Shown: positions 1 to 10,398 of the stretch, piece after piece
Position numbering within the stretch: position 1 is the stretch's first letter
How the letters are laid out: every line of letters begins with the position of its first letter
Origin: an uncultured Clostridium sp.
GTDB taxonomy: Bacteria > Bacillota_A > Clostridia > TANB77 > CAG-508
Direction: 5' to 3'
NCBI GenBank assembly: GCA_948466265.1
Contig: CAOJZU010000001.1
Location: 1-64,000 of the forward strand
Length of the DNA: 64,000 nucleotides
Position numbers and translations under genes: made by a program
Notes under the pieces: model-generated
What the model saw: only the letters and a program-made list of their open reading frames with translations
Told to the model about the DNA's origin: nothing
Databases searched by the model: none

Positions 1-95
1 TTCTTATTGCATTTTTATCTTACATTTATTTTTTATCTTTGTCAAGTGTATTTTTGGAGATTTTACCTTTCATCGCTTTTATATTAAATTTATCT

Positions 96-132
96 AAGGA
101 GGTACAGATTATTTTTAATCTGCACCTCCTTA
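96..132. repeat. Perfect inverted repeat beyond the 3' end of the first gene
   Basis: AAGGAGGT and CAGATT pair with AATCTG and ACCTCCTT around a short T-rich loop. It lies just past the stop of the minus-strand gene at 166-849, where a terminator is expected, but no clear U-run follows on that strand. One arm contains a full Shine-Dalgarno-like AAGGAGGT and the other its complement, which may be chance. The first 95 bases hold nothing else I can identify. Confidence 0.5.
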
Positions 133-165
133 AGATTTTAAGAGCATAATCCCGCTCTTTTTCGG

Positions 166-849
166 TTAATCAAGAACAATTTCGTATGGGGTGTCAGGAC
201 TTAATCCGTTGTGGTCATAGTCCACTAACACCTTGAGATTAAGATTATTGGCCGCTAAGAAATGCCATGGGCATATATGCTTTACATAAGGAACTATATT
301 AGATTCCAATTTCTCGCTGAAATTGGAAAAGTAACATTCTTCCTTAACTCCTCCACGAATATATTTCATCCCAAGACCAATTCCCATTCTACTTATCTTC
401 TGTGTAGCTAACCAATATTCCTTATCCGTCTGTTCAATCGGCTCCTTTTTTAACGGATTTTCCTCGCTTACTCTCTTCGTTTTTGACAAAATGCCATACT
501 GATCCTCATTCATTGGATAAGTCACTATCCCATGCTCCAAAGAGCTATAAAGATCATTGCAGATATTAAACAATTCAAAGGTCACATTTCGGAATCCTAC
601 AATCCCCTTAAATGCCACTTCGAATTCAGTAACTCTTCCAGCCACCTCCAGAATACCATTTTTTTCTCTGATAAATCTTCCAAGAATTTCCTGATCTTTC
701 TTAATAGAAATTTCTTGGCTCTTATCATTACCAGATACATCTGTATTTATTGTATAGATCCGGTCTTCTGTTGCCTTTCTGCTTATCCAGCTACCTTTTT
801 CAATACCTCCACTTTTAAAAAGCTCTTTTAACGTTATTACTTCACTCAT
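166..849 (-). CDS. Hypothetical protein, foreign-looking codon use
   Basis: This 227-residue ORF has no membrane segment, signal peptide or motif I recognise. It is acidic with mixed charge and ends in VLD. A good Shine-Dalgarno (AGGAGGATAAAAAGG) precedes the ATG, and a consensus sigma-A promoter sits at 966-994. Base and codon use are richer in G+C than in the neighbours. It has an in-frame CGG at 760-762 (Asp-CGG-Ile). Read as Arg the frame stays open; read by the +1 rule of the native genes it hits a stop within a few codons. I infer recent transfer, or that this CGG is decoded as Arg. Function unknown. Confidence 0.75.
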   Translation of the reverse strand: MSEVITLKELFKSGGIEKGSWISRKATEDRIYTINTDVSGNDKSQEISIKKDQEILGRFIREKNGILEVAGRVTEFEVAFKGIVGFRNVTFELFNICNDLYSSLEHGIVTYPMNEDQYGILSKTKRVSEENPLKKEPIEQTDKEYWLATQKISRMGIGLGMKYIRGGVKEECYFSNFSEKLESNIVPYVKHICPWHFLAANNLNLKVLVDYDHNGLSPDTPYEIVLD

Positions 850-965
850 CCTTTTTATCCTCCTGATTAATGAGCATGCTTACGTTCCACAACTTGTTCC
901 TTTCAAACCTCCTGTCATTATTCCTAAAATTAATTTTGGAACATTTTTCAACTTTAGGTATATCT

Positions 966-994
966 ATTATATTTCGTTTTATGTAAATTGTCAA
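966..994 (-). promoter_or_regulatory. Sigma-A promoter for the gene at 166-849
   Basis: On the minus strand TTGACA is separated by 17 bases from TATAAT, a perfect consensus. It points at the hypothetical gene ending at 849, leaving a leader of about 110 bases. The stretch 850-965 holds only the leader and Shine-Dalgarno. Confidence 0.8.
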
Positions 995-1878
995 TCAATA
1001 TTCCCATTTTGGTACATATTGCTTTTCATTTTCTTCTGGAGGATCCTGCATGTATCCATTTTCTATTCCTAACTCATATATATATTCTTCTATTTCTCTA
1101 TATTCCTCTTCTGTTATTTTTCTATTTATTTCTTCATACTCATTTGCTTTATATGCTGGGAAGTATTGTGCCATAATACTTATATAGGCATCACTTCCTA
1201 GGTTCTCTTTAAACCATTTTATAACCTTTTTTGTGTTTTCTATATAATTTGGCATTATTAGATGTCTTACAATAAGTCCTTTTTGTATCATTCCATTTTC
1301 ATCAAATTTTGGAGCTCCAACTTGTCTTTCCATTTCTTTTATTGATTTTGTGGCAATTTCAAAATAGTTGTTTACTTTAGAGTACTTAACACCAATTTCA
1401 TCTATTCCATATTTTAAATCTGGAAGATATACATCTATTAATCCTTCTAATTTCTTTAATGTTTCTACATTTTCATATCCATTACTATTATATATTATTG
1501 GTATATTTAATCCTTTTTCTTTTGCAATCTTTATTGCCTGTTCTATTTTATCTGCATATATTGTACCTGAAACTAAGTTTATATTATGAGTATGGCTTTT
1601 TTGATGTTTTAAAAAGATTTCGGATAGTTCCTCTATACTTATTTTATTTCCGCTTCCCTAAGTTACTTATCTCATAATTTTGACAAAATACACACTTCAT
1701 ATTACATTTTGAAAAAAATACTGTTCCTGAGCCATTTTTACCACTAATACATGGCTCTTCAAATCTATGTATGGATGCTCCTCCGAATTTCTATATCTTG
1801 TCCTGCCATACATCTTCCAACTTTGCTGATTCTATCTACATTGCATTTATGTGGGCAAAGCATACATTGTGTATTCAT
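995..1878 (-). CDS. PflX-like radical SAM protein (COG1313 type), two recoding sites
   Basis: About 293 residues once two recoding sites (1785 and 1652) are read as Gly. The N-terminus MNTQCMLCPHKC holds an accessory cysteine cluster, followed by the radical SAM motif CNMKCVFCQNY (CxxxCxxC) that binds 4Fe-4S and cleaves SAM. The C-terminal half (LIVRHLIMPNYIENT, ISIMAQYFPAYKA) is typical of this PflA-related group of unknown substrate. Without the shifts the radical SAM cysteines fall out of frame with the rest. No glycyl-radical enzyme lies nearby, so the substrate cannot be inferred. Confidence 0.85.
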
Positions 1879-1944
1879 TTTTTGTTATTCTCCTTTTTTA
1901 TTATATTTTATAATGTATTTTTTATAAATGCAATAAAACAAATT

Positions 1945-1977
1945 AAAAAGAGCGATTTTCTGCAAATCGCTCTTTTT
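1945..1977 (-). terminator. Intrinsic terminator, probably bidirectional
   Basis: AAAAAGAGCGATTT pairs with AAATCGCTCTTTTT around TCTGC, giving a stable stem with T-runs on both strands. It ends the small spore-protein transcript upstream of the radical SAM gene. Confidence 0.85.
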
Positions 1978-1993
1978 AATAATATTATATTCT

Positions 1994-2164
1994 TTATTCT
2001 ACACTTCTGTTAGCTATTTCTATTGCTTTTGTTACTATTTGTCCGCAAATTTTAGAAGATACGTTACTCCATCCTCCTGGTTTTTTTACTTCATCATATA
2101 CTCCAAGTTCTTTTGCAATTTCCTCTTTTAGTTTTTCTGACATTAAGTTTGTTTTTTTAGCCAT
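1994..2164 (-). CDS. Small acid-soluble spore protein, divergent alpha/beta type
   Basis: A 56-residue ORF. LKEEIAKELGVYDEV followed by a GGWSNVSSKICGQIV block and a basic C-terminal helix matches the divergent alpha/beta SASP pattern of Clostridia: a helix, a glycine-rich turn, then a second helix. SASPs coat spore DNA and protect it from UV and hydrolysis. Strong Shine-Dalgarno AAGGAGGTAGAAG before the ATG; its own terminator at 1945-1977. The CGG inside TGC GGA is out of frame and needs no recoding. Confidence 0.75.
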   Translation of the reverse strand: MAKKTNLMSEKLKEEIAKELGVYDEVKKPGGWSNVSSKICGQIVTKAIEIANRSVE

Positions 2165-2230
2165 TTTCTTCTACCTCCTTTGTTTGCATGATATATATTA
2201 TTCTCCAAACTTAAAATTTTTATACCATTT

Positions 2231-3624
2231 TTAAGTTGTAAGTGTACCATTTGGTGTATTTACTATCATTAGAATGTCTTCTTCTTTTCCGATTTTCTGC
2301 ATTTATATATACTATAAATTCATTATCTCCGTACTTTTCCTTTAAATTCCCAGCATAGCTTCTCAGTATTATATTCTGTTGGAATTATTGCTAAATTTCC
2401 TGATTTTATTTCTAATCTAGGATTTAAATTTTCTTTCGCTTTAGCTTCCGTAATGATATTTTTTGGAATATTTCTTTTTTCATGGCAATTTAAGTAACCT
2501 GCTGATTCAAATCCAAGAATTTCTCCATTATCTAATGCAATTTTTACTTTTATTAAATCTGAATATATAGTTACATCATCTTGGCTATATGCATAATTTA
2601 CAACTATATTTCCACTTTGTTTCATATAGTATGTTTCTTTCATGTCTTTATATCCCTTTTCACTTAAGAAATTTTTCCCAATTTGAACTGCTTCTTCTTC
2701 TGATATTTTTTCTTCTGAAACTTCTTTATAATAGTTCATATTTACAACGTGTCCACCTTTTTTTGAAATCACAATACTTTTTTTATTTTCATCATCTATT
2801 GTAACTTCAAAGTCATATGATACTATATCACCATTTTCCGAAAGTCCTTTTAATTCTATAGCCTCATCATTTACTGTCAAAAACTCTTTAACCTTTTCTT
2901 TTGCTTTAACCTCATCTATTTCTTCTCCTGTAAGTCCTTTCTTTTCAGCTGATACCATATGTTCAGAAAATGCTCCATCATATATTAAGCCTGTATATTC
3001 ACTAAATGCTCCTTCTATATTTCCAAAACTACTTGATAAATCTCCACTTACTTGTTGAGCAAATGCTTTGCTTCCTTCTTTTGCAAGTTCTCCCCAAGCT
3101 AAGGTGCCATCATTTATTTCAAATTCTAGCTGATTCAATATATTTTTTAAATCTATTGTATATGTGTGCAATTCTTCTATATTTTTTAAGTCTTCGTCTG
3201 ATAGTTTTTCTCCTCCCATTGCTTTTACAGATAAACTATAACTATAATCGCTTACTTGATTTAAAAACTTTTCTGCACTTGATAATCCTTCTGTCTTTAT
3301 TGGCATTTGTGCTAAATAAACTACTGCTAGATTTGATTTATTCCAGATAGCTGTAAGTGTTTTTGCTGCATGTTCTGGAGTTGATGTTATTTCTGCTTTT
3401 GCAAGGTATGTTTCTATCTCATCTACACAATTTACAAGTTCATAAAATGACATATTATATGAATTTTCTGATACCATTTGATGTTCCTGATTTTTGTTTA
3501 AAGCATATATTGCAAGTGCTACTAATGCTACTATTAATAATATCATAACTAGAGCTATAGATAGCATGTGCCTATCTTTTAAACGTTCTTTCCAGTCTGT
3601 TAATTTTGTTTTCATATCTTCCAT
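2231..3624 (-). CDS. ypeB: Germination protein YpeB, two recoding sites near the 3' end
   Basis: About 463 residues after reading recoding sites at 2331 and 2291. An N-terminal membrane helix (around residues 20-42) is followed by a long helical region and C-terminal PepSY-like repeats (SEEEAVQIGKNFL, ITEAKAKENLNP). The recoded end GDNEFIVYINAENGKEEDI and the terminal TPNGTLTT are characteristic YpeB sequence and lie beyond the apparent stop, which is strong evidence that translation continues. YpeB stabilises the cortex-lytic enzyme SleB in spores. sleB is not adjacent; a SleB-family hydrolase of foreign look lies at 50843. Start chosen from GGAGG six bases upstream. Confidence 0.9.
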
Positions 3625-3710
3625 ATACTTCCTCCAAAGTTTACTTTTCTAATATTATTACCCTTTTTTGGAAAAAGTATGCAACAAAAAATAAGTAGTA
3701 CATTCAAGCA

Positions 3711-4837
3711 CTACTCATTTTTGTATTCATTAAATATAATTTTACATATTTCTTCTGATGAATTTGCTTTAGAAAATTTTATTGTATTTTGTTTTAATGT
3801 TTCTAGCATTTTGCTTTCTAATATATCTCTTACTACTTGTTCAAAATTATCTTTTTGCTTTACCCACATTGCAACACCCATTTCTTCTAAAACCTCTGCA
3901 TTTTCTTCTTCTTGACCTGGTATTGGATTTATAGCAATTATTGGTAATCCGCGAAGCAATTGCTTCTGATGATGTTATTCCTCCGTGGTTTTGTTATACA
4001 CATATCTGATATGCTCATAAGCTCTGGAACCTTTTTCGTAAATTCTAGAATTTTTATATTTTTATGTCCTTCAGCTATTTCTTTAAATCTGCTATAGATT
4101 TTTTGATTCTTCCCTGATACTCCAATTACTTGTATATCTTTTATTTTATTTGTAAGTATATCCATATAGTCAAATATATTTTTTCTTGCAAGTCCCATTT
4201 TTCCACCTGCAAAAAATATAATAGTTTTTATTCCTTCTTTAAGATCAAATTCTTCTAATACTTTTTCTTTATCAAACTTTTCTAAAAATCTTCCTGATAT
4301 CGGCATACCTGTTGCAAAAACCTTGTTTTCATTTATTCCATATTCAATTAAATCTTCTCTCATTTTTTCATTTGAGCAAAAGAACTTTTCTATATATTCA
4401 TGCTTCACAAGCCATTGTTCATGATACTTAAAATCAGTTAGTATGCTAAAAACTTTCAAATTTAGTTTCCCTCTCTTTTTTAGTATAGCACACATCTGAT
4501 TTGAAAATGGATGAGTAGATATAATTAAGTCTGGTTTTATTTTACTTATAAGCCTTCCAAGTTTTCCTGCAAATATTTTATTTAAAGAATTACTGATTCC
4601 AGCAACTATTCCTTTTCTAGATAACTTATATATTCTTCCCCAAGTTTTTGGCATTTTTTTGGCCATTCCTTCATATGATTTCACAGTTATGTAATTTACA
4701 ATCTTATTTAAATACTCCATACAGTCTATCATTTCTATTTCTGCGTCTTTATAGTTTCTTTCTATTTCTTCTTTTATTCCATTTGCTGCACTTAGGTGTC
4801 CACCTCCATATGCAGCATAAAATATTAATACCTTCAT
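3711..4837 (-). CDS. UgtP/MurG-like glycosyltransferase, two recoding sites
   Basis: About 374 residues. The MKVLIFYAAYGGGHLSAA start is the N-terminal motif of the MGDG synthase/UgtP branch of GT-B enzymes, which move a sugar onto diacylglycerol for glycolipids or the lipoteichoic-acid anchor. The nucleotide-sugar motif reads TKPGG-ITSSEAIASGLPIIA only after two recoding sites at 3985 and 3951, 34 bases apart. Without them the protein lacks its whole donor-binding end. The alternative is a MurG-like enzyme, but the N-terminus fits the lipid glucosyltransferases better. Confidence 0.88.
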
Positions 4838-4857
4838 TTTAATTTTCCTCTCTGTTA

Positions 4858-4887
4858 TTAAAAAAAGGTGACATTTAATGTCACCTA
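4858..4887 (-). terminator. Intrinsic terminator after the M23 peptidase gene
   Basis: On the minus strand AGGTGACAT pairs with ATGTCACCT and is followed by seven Ts. It separates the M23 gene (stop at 4914) from the glycosyltransferase downstream. Confidence 0.85.
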
Positions 4888-4913
4888 AATATATAAAAAT
4901 TTTTAAAAAGGCT

Positions 4914-5888
4914 TTATACATAATACTCTGGATTATATGCTATATCATTTATTCTGATTTCAAAGTGTAAATGTGAACCATATGAATTTCCTGTATTTCC
5001 AACTTTTGCAATAACATCTCCCTGATATACATAGTCTCCAACTTTGCAATCTAAACTACTACAATGTCCATAATATGTTTGTACACCATTTCCATGAGAA
5101 ATTATAACTAGGTATCCAAATCCACCACTATTCCATCCTGAGAATGTAACTGTTCCTTCTGCTGCAGCTTTTATAGAAGTTCCTGTTGGTGCTCCATAAT
5201 CAAGTCCTTTATGTGTTGTTCCCCACCTAGAACCAAATCTTGATGTTATTGTAGCTCTTATTGGTTTTATAAATCCTATCGATGTTGGTTTATATGAAGT
5301 TCCACCATTTCCTGCTCTTGTTACTCTTCCCATATTTGCTTTTATTTCTGGAGTAAGTTTATGCTCATACAAGTTATTTACTGCTACTTCTATCTCTGAA
5401 AATTCTTGTTTTGCTCTTTCAAATTTTTCACGTATTTCTATTTGTTTAATATTTTTACTATCTTTTTCTGCTAACTTATTTACTATTTGATTTGCTTCTT
5501 CAAAAGTTTTAATATATGCTTTTTCTTCATCTGCTACAGTTATTGCATAATAATGATAGTATGGCACTCCTGTTGATATGATTTTCTCATATATTTCTTC
5601 GTCATTAGTTTCAATTCCTCTTTTTAGGAAACAAAGTTTATATGATGGTAACTCGTCTATTTGAACAAATGCTGCGTCATCTTCTGCTGCACCATTTTCA
5701 GTAAAGTTTATAATTCTTTTTTGCAAAGCAGCTTTATTCTCGCTGTAACCAATTTCCTCTCCTTCAAATGTTACACTATATATGGGTTTGTATACACTCA
5801 TAATTAATGTTATTATTACTATACTACTAACTGCAAACAATGCGATTAATTTTATACTTGTTCTTATACCAATTAGTATTTTTTTCAT
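4914..5888 (-). CDS. M23-family (LytM) metallopeptidase, membrane-anchored
   Basis: 324 residues from the ATG at 5888, preceded by AAAGGAGTG; an upstream in-frame ATG lacks such a site. An N-terminal membrane helix is followed by a helical stalk and a C-terminal LytM domain with SRFGSRWGTTHKGLDYG (zinc ligands H and D) and GNSYGSHLHFEIR (HxH). The enzyme cleaves peptidoglycan cross-links outside the membrane. The stalk resembles the N-terminal part of SpoIIQ-like and other LytM proteins, so a sporulation role is possible but unproven. No in-frame CGG. Confidence 0.88.
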   Translation of the reverse strand: MKKILIGIRTSIKLIALFAVSSIVIITLIMSVYKPIYSVTFEGEEIGYSENKAALQKRIINFTENGAAEDDAAFVQIDELPSYKLCFLKRGIETNDEEIYEKIISTGVPYYHYYAITVADEEKAYIKTFEEANQIVNKLAEKDSKNIKQIEIREKFERAKQEFSEIEVAVNNLYEHKLTPEIKANMGRVTRAGNGGTSYKPTSIGFIKPIRATITSRFGSRWGTTHKGLDYGAPTGTSIKAAAEGTVTFSGWNSGGFGYLVIISHGNGVQTYYGHCSSLDCKVGDYVYQGDVIAKVGNTGNSYGSHLHFEIRINDIAYNPEYYV

Positions 5889-6103
5889 AAGCACTCCTTT
5901 GTACATTTTAGTTTTCCTCACGGATAATATGCTTTTTTACGTTACTAATAGATTTTACCTTATTTACCTTTTTTATTCAATTTTTGTTTATACCAAATTT
6001 GTAGGTATATCTATCATTTCCTCTTTTTTCCTCTGTTTTTCTCTTGTTTTCTCTACTTTGTATTTTTTTGTAATTTTTTTGTAATATCTCTGTAATATAT
6101 TTG

Positions 6104-6710
6104 TCATAATTGGTGTCTTCCTTCTAGTGCCTTAGCTAACGTCACTTCATCTGTATATTCTAAGTCTCCTCCGTACTGGAATACCATGTGCTATTCTAGT
6201 AACTTTAATATTACTAATAGGTTTTAGTATTTTTGATATGTACATTGCCGTTGCTTCACCTTCTACTCTAGGATTTGTTGCAACTATAATTTCTTTTATC
6301 TCTGGATTTTGCTTTACTCTTTCAAGTAATTCTTTTATCTTTATTTCGTCAGGTCCTATCCCATTCATCGGTGATACCACACCATGTAATATATGATATA
6401 CTCCCTTAAACTCATGCGTTCTTTCCATTGCAATAACATCTTTTACATCTTCTACTACACATATTAAATTATGATCTCTCTTAGGATTTGCACATATCCA
6501 GCATGGGTCTGTATCTGAAATATTAAAACATGTTGAACAATATTTTAAATTTGCTTTAGCATTTGTAATTGAATCTATAAATTCCTTTACTTCTTCTTCT
6601 CCAGCATTTAGTATGTGAAAAGCTAGTCTTACTGCTGTTTTGTGTCCAATACTTGGAAGTCTTTCAAATCCCTCTATTAATTTTTCTATTGATGGTGAAT
6701 AGTACGACAT
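6104..6710 (-). CDS. recR: Recombination protein RecR, one recoding site
   Basis: About 201 residues, the normal length. Helix-hairpin-helix [15 protein letters not shown], zinc finger [16 protein letters not shown], then a Toprim domain ([16 protein letters not shown]). The essential C-terminal motif reads [20 protein letters not shown] only if the recoding site at 6173 is used; the unshifted reading ends [11 protein letters not shown] and loses the last conserved residues. With RecO it loads RecA in gap repair. It follows ebfC and dnaX as in Bacillus. The stretch 5889-6103 shows no gene. Confidence 0.93.
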
Positions 6711-6726
6711 TTTTGTCTCCTTATCT

Positions 6727-7068
6727 TTACATTAAGCCTGGTATATTAAATTGTCCTAGGCTTGCACTTTGTGCTGCATCTACTTTTTTTAGTGCTTCAT
6801 TTACACATGTTAAAATTAAATCTTCTAACATCTCTACATCATCTGGGTCTACAACATCTTTTTGTATTTTTATTTCTTTTACTTCTTTTGCTCCTGTTAC
6901 TTTGACACTAATTGCTCCTCCACCTGCCGTTGCTTCAAAATCCTTTGCCTGTAATTCCTCCTGTGATTTTTCCATATCAGCTTGCATTTTTTTTGCTTCT
7001 TTCATTAATTTGTTAATATTCATTCCTCCAAAGTTTGCTCCTCCTGGAAATCCTCCTCTTTTTGACAT
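6727..7068 (-). CDS. ebfC: YbaB/EbfC nucleoid-associated protein
   Basis: 113 residues from the ATG at 7068 (AGGGAGAAATAAAA upstream). The GGFPGG start, [11 protein letters not shown] helix and [16 protein letters not shown]-terminal helix are those of the DNA-binding YbaB/EbfC dimer. It sits between dnaX and recR, the usual order in Firmicutes, with 16 bases to recR. No recoding site. Confidence 0.93.
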   Translation of the reverse strand: MSKRGGFPGGANFGGMNINKLMKEAKKMQADMEKSQEELQAKDFEATAGGGAISVKVTGAKEVKEIKIQKDVVDPDDVEMLEDLILTCVNEALKKVDAAQSASLGQFNIPGLM

Positions 7069-7087
7069 TTTTATTTCTCCCTTCTTT

Positions 7088-8725
7088 TTATTCTTCATCT
7101 ATATAATTTATTTCTATGCCTAAGTCCTCAAATACATTTTCTGATGTTTTTACCTCTGTTTTTGGCTGCTGATGTATACTGTTAATTTGAACAGATTTAG
7201 GTGTTTCTTTCTCTCCACTTGCATCTTTTAATTTTATTTGCATATGCTTTCCACAAATTACAGATACTTCTTTAACTAATGCATTCATATTTTCATTTTT
7301 TTGAATTAAATCTTTTCTAAAATTATTCAATCCATTATAGAATCTTATTTCTACTGTCATATCATTTACTTCTACTGCATCTGTACCTATTAAATTTGCA
7401 TATAGCATAACTTTTCCTTGTTTTTTTAGATTATCAATTACAGTTTGCCAATTTGCAATTTTGCCTATATCATTTGTAGTTCCTGTAGGTACCTCAGCGT
7501 GTATCTTTGGAGATGCAGATGTTTTAATAGATACTAGTTCTATTTCTTTCTCATTTTTTTGGTTTTCTATTTTTTTGGGTTCTGGATTTGTACTGTGCAC
7601 CTCTACAGTGTTTACTTTTGGTGTCTTAGCAACTACTGTATTATCTATCTTCGCACATAATTTAATAATTCCTGTTTCAAATATTATTGTTTTTTGTGAA
7701 GAAGTTTTCATTTTATTTTCTAGTTCTGATAATTTATATATTATATTTATAAGTTCTTCCTTTGATACTTCTTTTGATGTCTCTTCTATTTGTTTCATTT
7801 CTTCTTCACTATATATTTCTTTTTTCTTACTCACTTTATACATAAGTATATCTTTGGTATGTTTTATCATTTCCCAAAGAAAATTTTCTAAATCTTTCCC
7901 TTGATTTAAAACATCTTCCATTGATTTTAAAGAATTTTCAATATCTTTTTCTATTAGAGCTTTTATTATGCTATGTACATAAATAAATTTCGGAATTCCA
8001 ACCAAATCTTTTATTCTATCTTCATCAATATTTGTTTCTCCGATCTTGCAAACATCTTTCTAGTATACTTAATGCATCTCTTGCTGCTCCTTCTGATAAT
8101 ATAGCTATTAAATTTAATGCTCCATCTGTTATCTGAATTTTGCTATCATCACACACTATCTTTAGTCTTTTTATTATATCTTCATTTGAAATTTTCTTAA
8201 AATCAAATCTTTGACATCTTGAAAGTATTGTTGTGGGTAATTTTTGAGGTTCTGTTGTTGCAAGTATAAATTTTACATGTTCAGGTGGTTCTTCTAATGT
8301 TTTTAGAAGTGCATTAAACGCTCCTGTTGATAACATATGAACTTCGTCTATTATATATACTCTATATTTTGCAAGTGTTGGCAAAAAGTTTATTTTTTCT
8401 TTTATACTTCTTATATCTTCTACACTATTATTTGATGCAGCATCCATTTCCACTACATCTGTAAGACCTCCGTTTTTCCATTGCTTTGCATATTTCGCAT
8501 TCTCCGCATGGCTCACCGCTCTTTTGGATTTAGGCAATTTATTGATTTAGCAAATATTTTTGCAGTTGACGTTTTTCCTGTACCTCTTCCACCTGTAAGC
8601 AGATATGCATGTCCTATTCTTCCTGATTTTATTTGATTTTTTAGTGTTTGTGTAACATGATTTTGTCCTACTACTTCACTAAAATTCTTAGGTCTAAATT
8701 TTCTATATAATGCTGTATATGACAT
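7088..8725 (-). CDS. dnaX: DNA polymerase III subunit gamma/tau, three recoding sites
   Basis: About 544 residues. Walker A GGRGTGKTS, zinc-binding cysteines, sensor region DEVHMLSTGAFNALLKTLEEPP, then a clamp-loader lid and a variable tau tail. Recoding sites at 8518 (Glu-Gly), 8472 (Lys-Gly) and 8042 (Asp-Gly) are needed: the first two restore the cysteine cluster CGECEIC and the following VVEMDAASNN, the third joins the ATPase part to the C-terminal part. As dnaX is essential, a gene broken three times is not credible. The SRP RNA lies upstream and ebfC 20 bases downstream. Confidence 0.93.
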
Positions 8726-8796
8726 CTTTTTCTCCTTATATAAAGTTATACAACCGAATCTTTCTCTTCGGTTGCATGGGTTTCTTCTAACTTCTC

Positions 8797-8892
8797 CGTG
8801 GAAAGCAATTCCCACATAAAAGGTTCTATTTATCGCTGCTTCCTTCCGGACCTGACGAGGTTCATAGATTTCTATTGAAAATTACTCTCCAC
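8797..8892 (-). ncRNA. ffs: Signal recognition particle RNA, short form
   Basis: The minus strand carries GTCAGGTCCGGAAGGAAGC, the invariant apical domain bound by Ffh. Flanks GTGGAGAGTAATT and AATTGCTTTCCAC close a single hairpin of about 95 bases, so this is the short form without an Alu domain. A second small hairpin (8752-8775) follows before dnaX. The conserved GGTCCGGAAGG is intact and shows no extra C, which is useful because it is non-coding. Ends are approximate. Confidence 0.9.
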
Positions 8893-8947
8893 GCAAAAGT
8901 TAATTTTGTTTAATTATATAACGTTTTTTTAGAATTTACAACAGTTT

Positions 8948-9729
8948 TTATCTAATTTTATAGACTCTTTTTGCATTTTCATATGTAATCCCTGCTATTT
9001 CTTCTAAAGAAACCCCTTTAACTTCAGCAATTTTTTCTGCAATAAATTTAACATTTCTAGAATCATTTCTTTTACCACGATTAGGTTCTGGACTAAGGTA
9101 TGGCGAATCTGTTTCAATCAATATTTTATCTTCTGGTACCATGTTTATTATCTCATTTGCATTTTTAGAGCTTTTAAAAGTTATAGGTCCTGCAAATGAG
9201 ATATAAAACATAGCATCTATTCCTGCTCTTACTAAGTCTTTATTTAGCTGGCAGCAATGTAAAATTCCTTTCTCTTTTGGTTTTATTTCATTTTTTAAAA
9301 TATCTATTGTATCCATAATTGCATCTCTTGAATGGATTATAATTGGAAGATTTACTCTATTACTAAGTTTTATTTGCTCTATAAATGCATACTTTTGAAG
9401 TTCCATATTGTCTTTTACCCAATAATAATCAAGTCCGTATTTCACCTATGGCAACAACTTTATCTTCTTTTGCTAATTTTTCTATTTCTTTTATTTGAAT
9501 ATCTATCTCACCTTTTGTTTTTGCAATTTCTGTTGGATGAATTCCGTACAGCTGAATAGATAAAATCATGTTCTTTTGCAATTTCAATGACTTTTTTTGA
9601 ATTTTCTACATTATCTCCAACAACTACTGTATTTTCTATTCCTGACTCATATATTAATTTTATAATTTCTTCTCTATCTTCATCAAATTTCTCATCATTA
9701 TAATGTGAATGTGTATCAAATAATTTCAT
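8948..9729 (-). CDS. tatD: TatD-family metal-dependent hydrolase, two recoding sites
   Basis: 259 residues. MKLFDTHSHYND (metal-binding HxH), GIHPTE, GEIGLDYYW, IIHSRDA, and ETDSPYLSPEP with PNRGKRN are the TatD signatures. The recoding sites fall inside two of these: 9546 gives AVGIHPTE and 9437 gives GEIGLDYYW. Without recoding the gene splits into three. The product is a TIM-barrel hydrolase linked to nuclease activity. acpS lies one base upstream, so the two are probably cotranscribed. Confidence 0.93.
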
Positions 9730-9730
9730 G

Positions 9731-10108
9731 TTAATCCTCCCAAATAGCTACAACAGTTGCAACTGCATAACTTCTACAATGTGATAAGCTTATTTCTATA
9801 TTTTTTAAGCCTTTTATTTCTTTTCCCATAAATTTTACTTCTGGTCTTCCGTTTCCGTCATTTATTATTTCTACATCATTCCATGATAGTTCAAATTTAT
9901 CTTTTAGTTTATTTGATATAGCTTTGAATATTGCCTCTTTTGCTGAGAATCTTGCAGCATAGTGTTGGTATTTCACATTACCTCTACTTTCGCAATATTC
10001 TTGCTCATTATGTGTAAATATTTTGTTTAATGCCTTTTCTTTTGCATCTTCTATTAATTCTTTTATTCTATCTATTTCAATTATATCTGTACCACATGTT
10101 ACATTCAT
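9731..10108 (-). CDS. acpS: Holo-[acyl-carrier-protein] synthase
   Basis: 125 residues. The start CGTDIIEIDRIKEL with the metal-binding Asp, the FSAKEAIFKAI motif, and a C-terminal SLSHCRSYAVATVV are diagnostic. It moves 4'-phosphopantetheine onto acyl carrier protein. Two CGGs in GAC GGA AAC GGA are out of frame and the gene is intact. The NRPS carrier proteins at 55-63 kb also need a phosphopantetheinyl transferase; AcpS enzymes usually do not serve NRPSs, so another PPTase probably exists elsewhere. Confidence 0.93.
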   Translation of the reverse strand: MNVTCGTDIIEIDRIKELIEDAKEKALNKIFTHNEQEYCESRGNVKYQHYAARFSAKEAIFKAISNKLKDKFELSWNDVEIINDGNGRPEVKFMGKEIKGLKNIEISLSHCRSYAVATVVAIWED

Positions 10109-10261
10109 TTTATTTCTTCCCTTACATTTTTTGTCTATTTTATCATGGTTTTTTTAGTTTTTCAATACAGTTTCATTATTATCTTGTAACCATTTTTTTA
10201 AATTAGAATAATATATAACGTAAGCAAAATCTTATATTTTTTAAGTAGGGAGGTCTTTTTA

Positions 10262-10363
10262 ATGAATTGCTGTTGTGGAAATAATAGTGAAATCCTATGG
10301 TTCATTATTTTATTCTTTTTACTTTTCTGCTGTGGATGCGGTAACAGATGTTGCTGTAATTAG
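10262..10363 (+). CDS. Cys-rich membrane miniprotein A
   Basis: 33 residues: MNCCCGN at the N-terminus, a hydrophobic LWFIILFFLLF helix, then a CCGCGNRCCCN tail, eight cysteines or more in total. A strong Shine-Dalgarno (GGGAGG) precedes it. The layout of Cys cluster, helix, Cys cluster repeats in the next gene, so they look like paralogues. Short Gly/Cys proteins with one helix occur among spore-associated proteins (YjcZ-like), but I cannot assign a function. Confidence 0.65.
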   Translation: MNCCCGNNSEILWFIILFFLLFCCGCGNRCCCN

Positions 10364-10398
10364 TACTTATTTTTAAATTGTGAAAGGGGGGAAAAGAT

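Noticed and set aside
8735..8815. N-terminal extension of dnaX into the SRP RNA region
   Set aside because: The open frame continues upstream, but the conserved start MSYTALYRKFRP has its own ribosome site and the upstream bases fold as SRP RNA.
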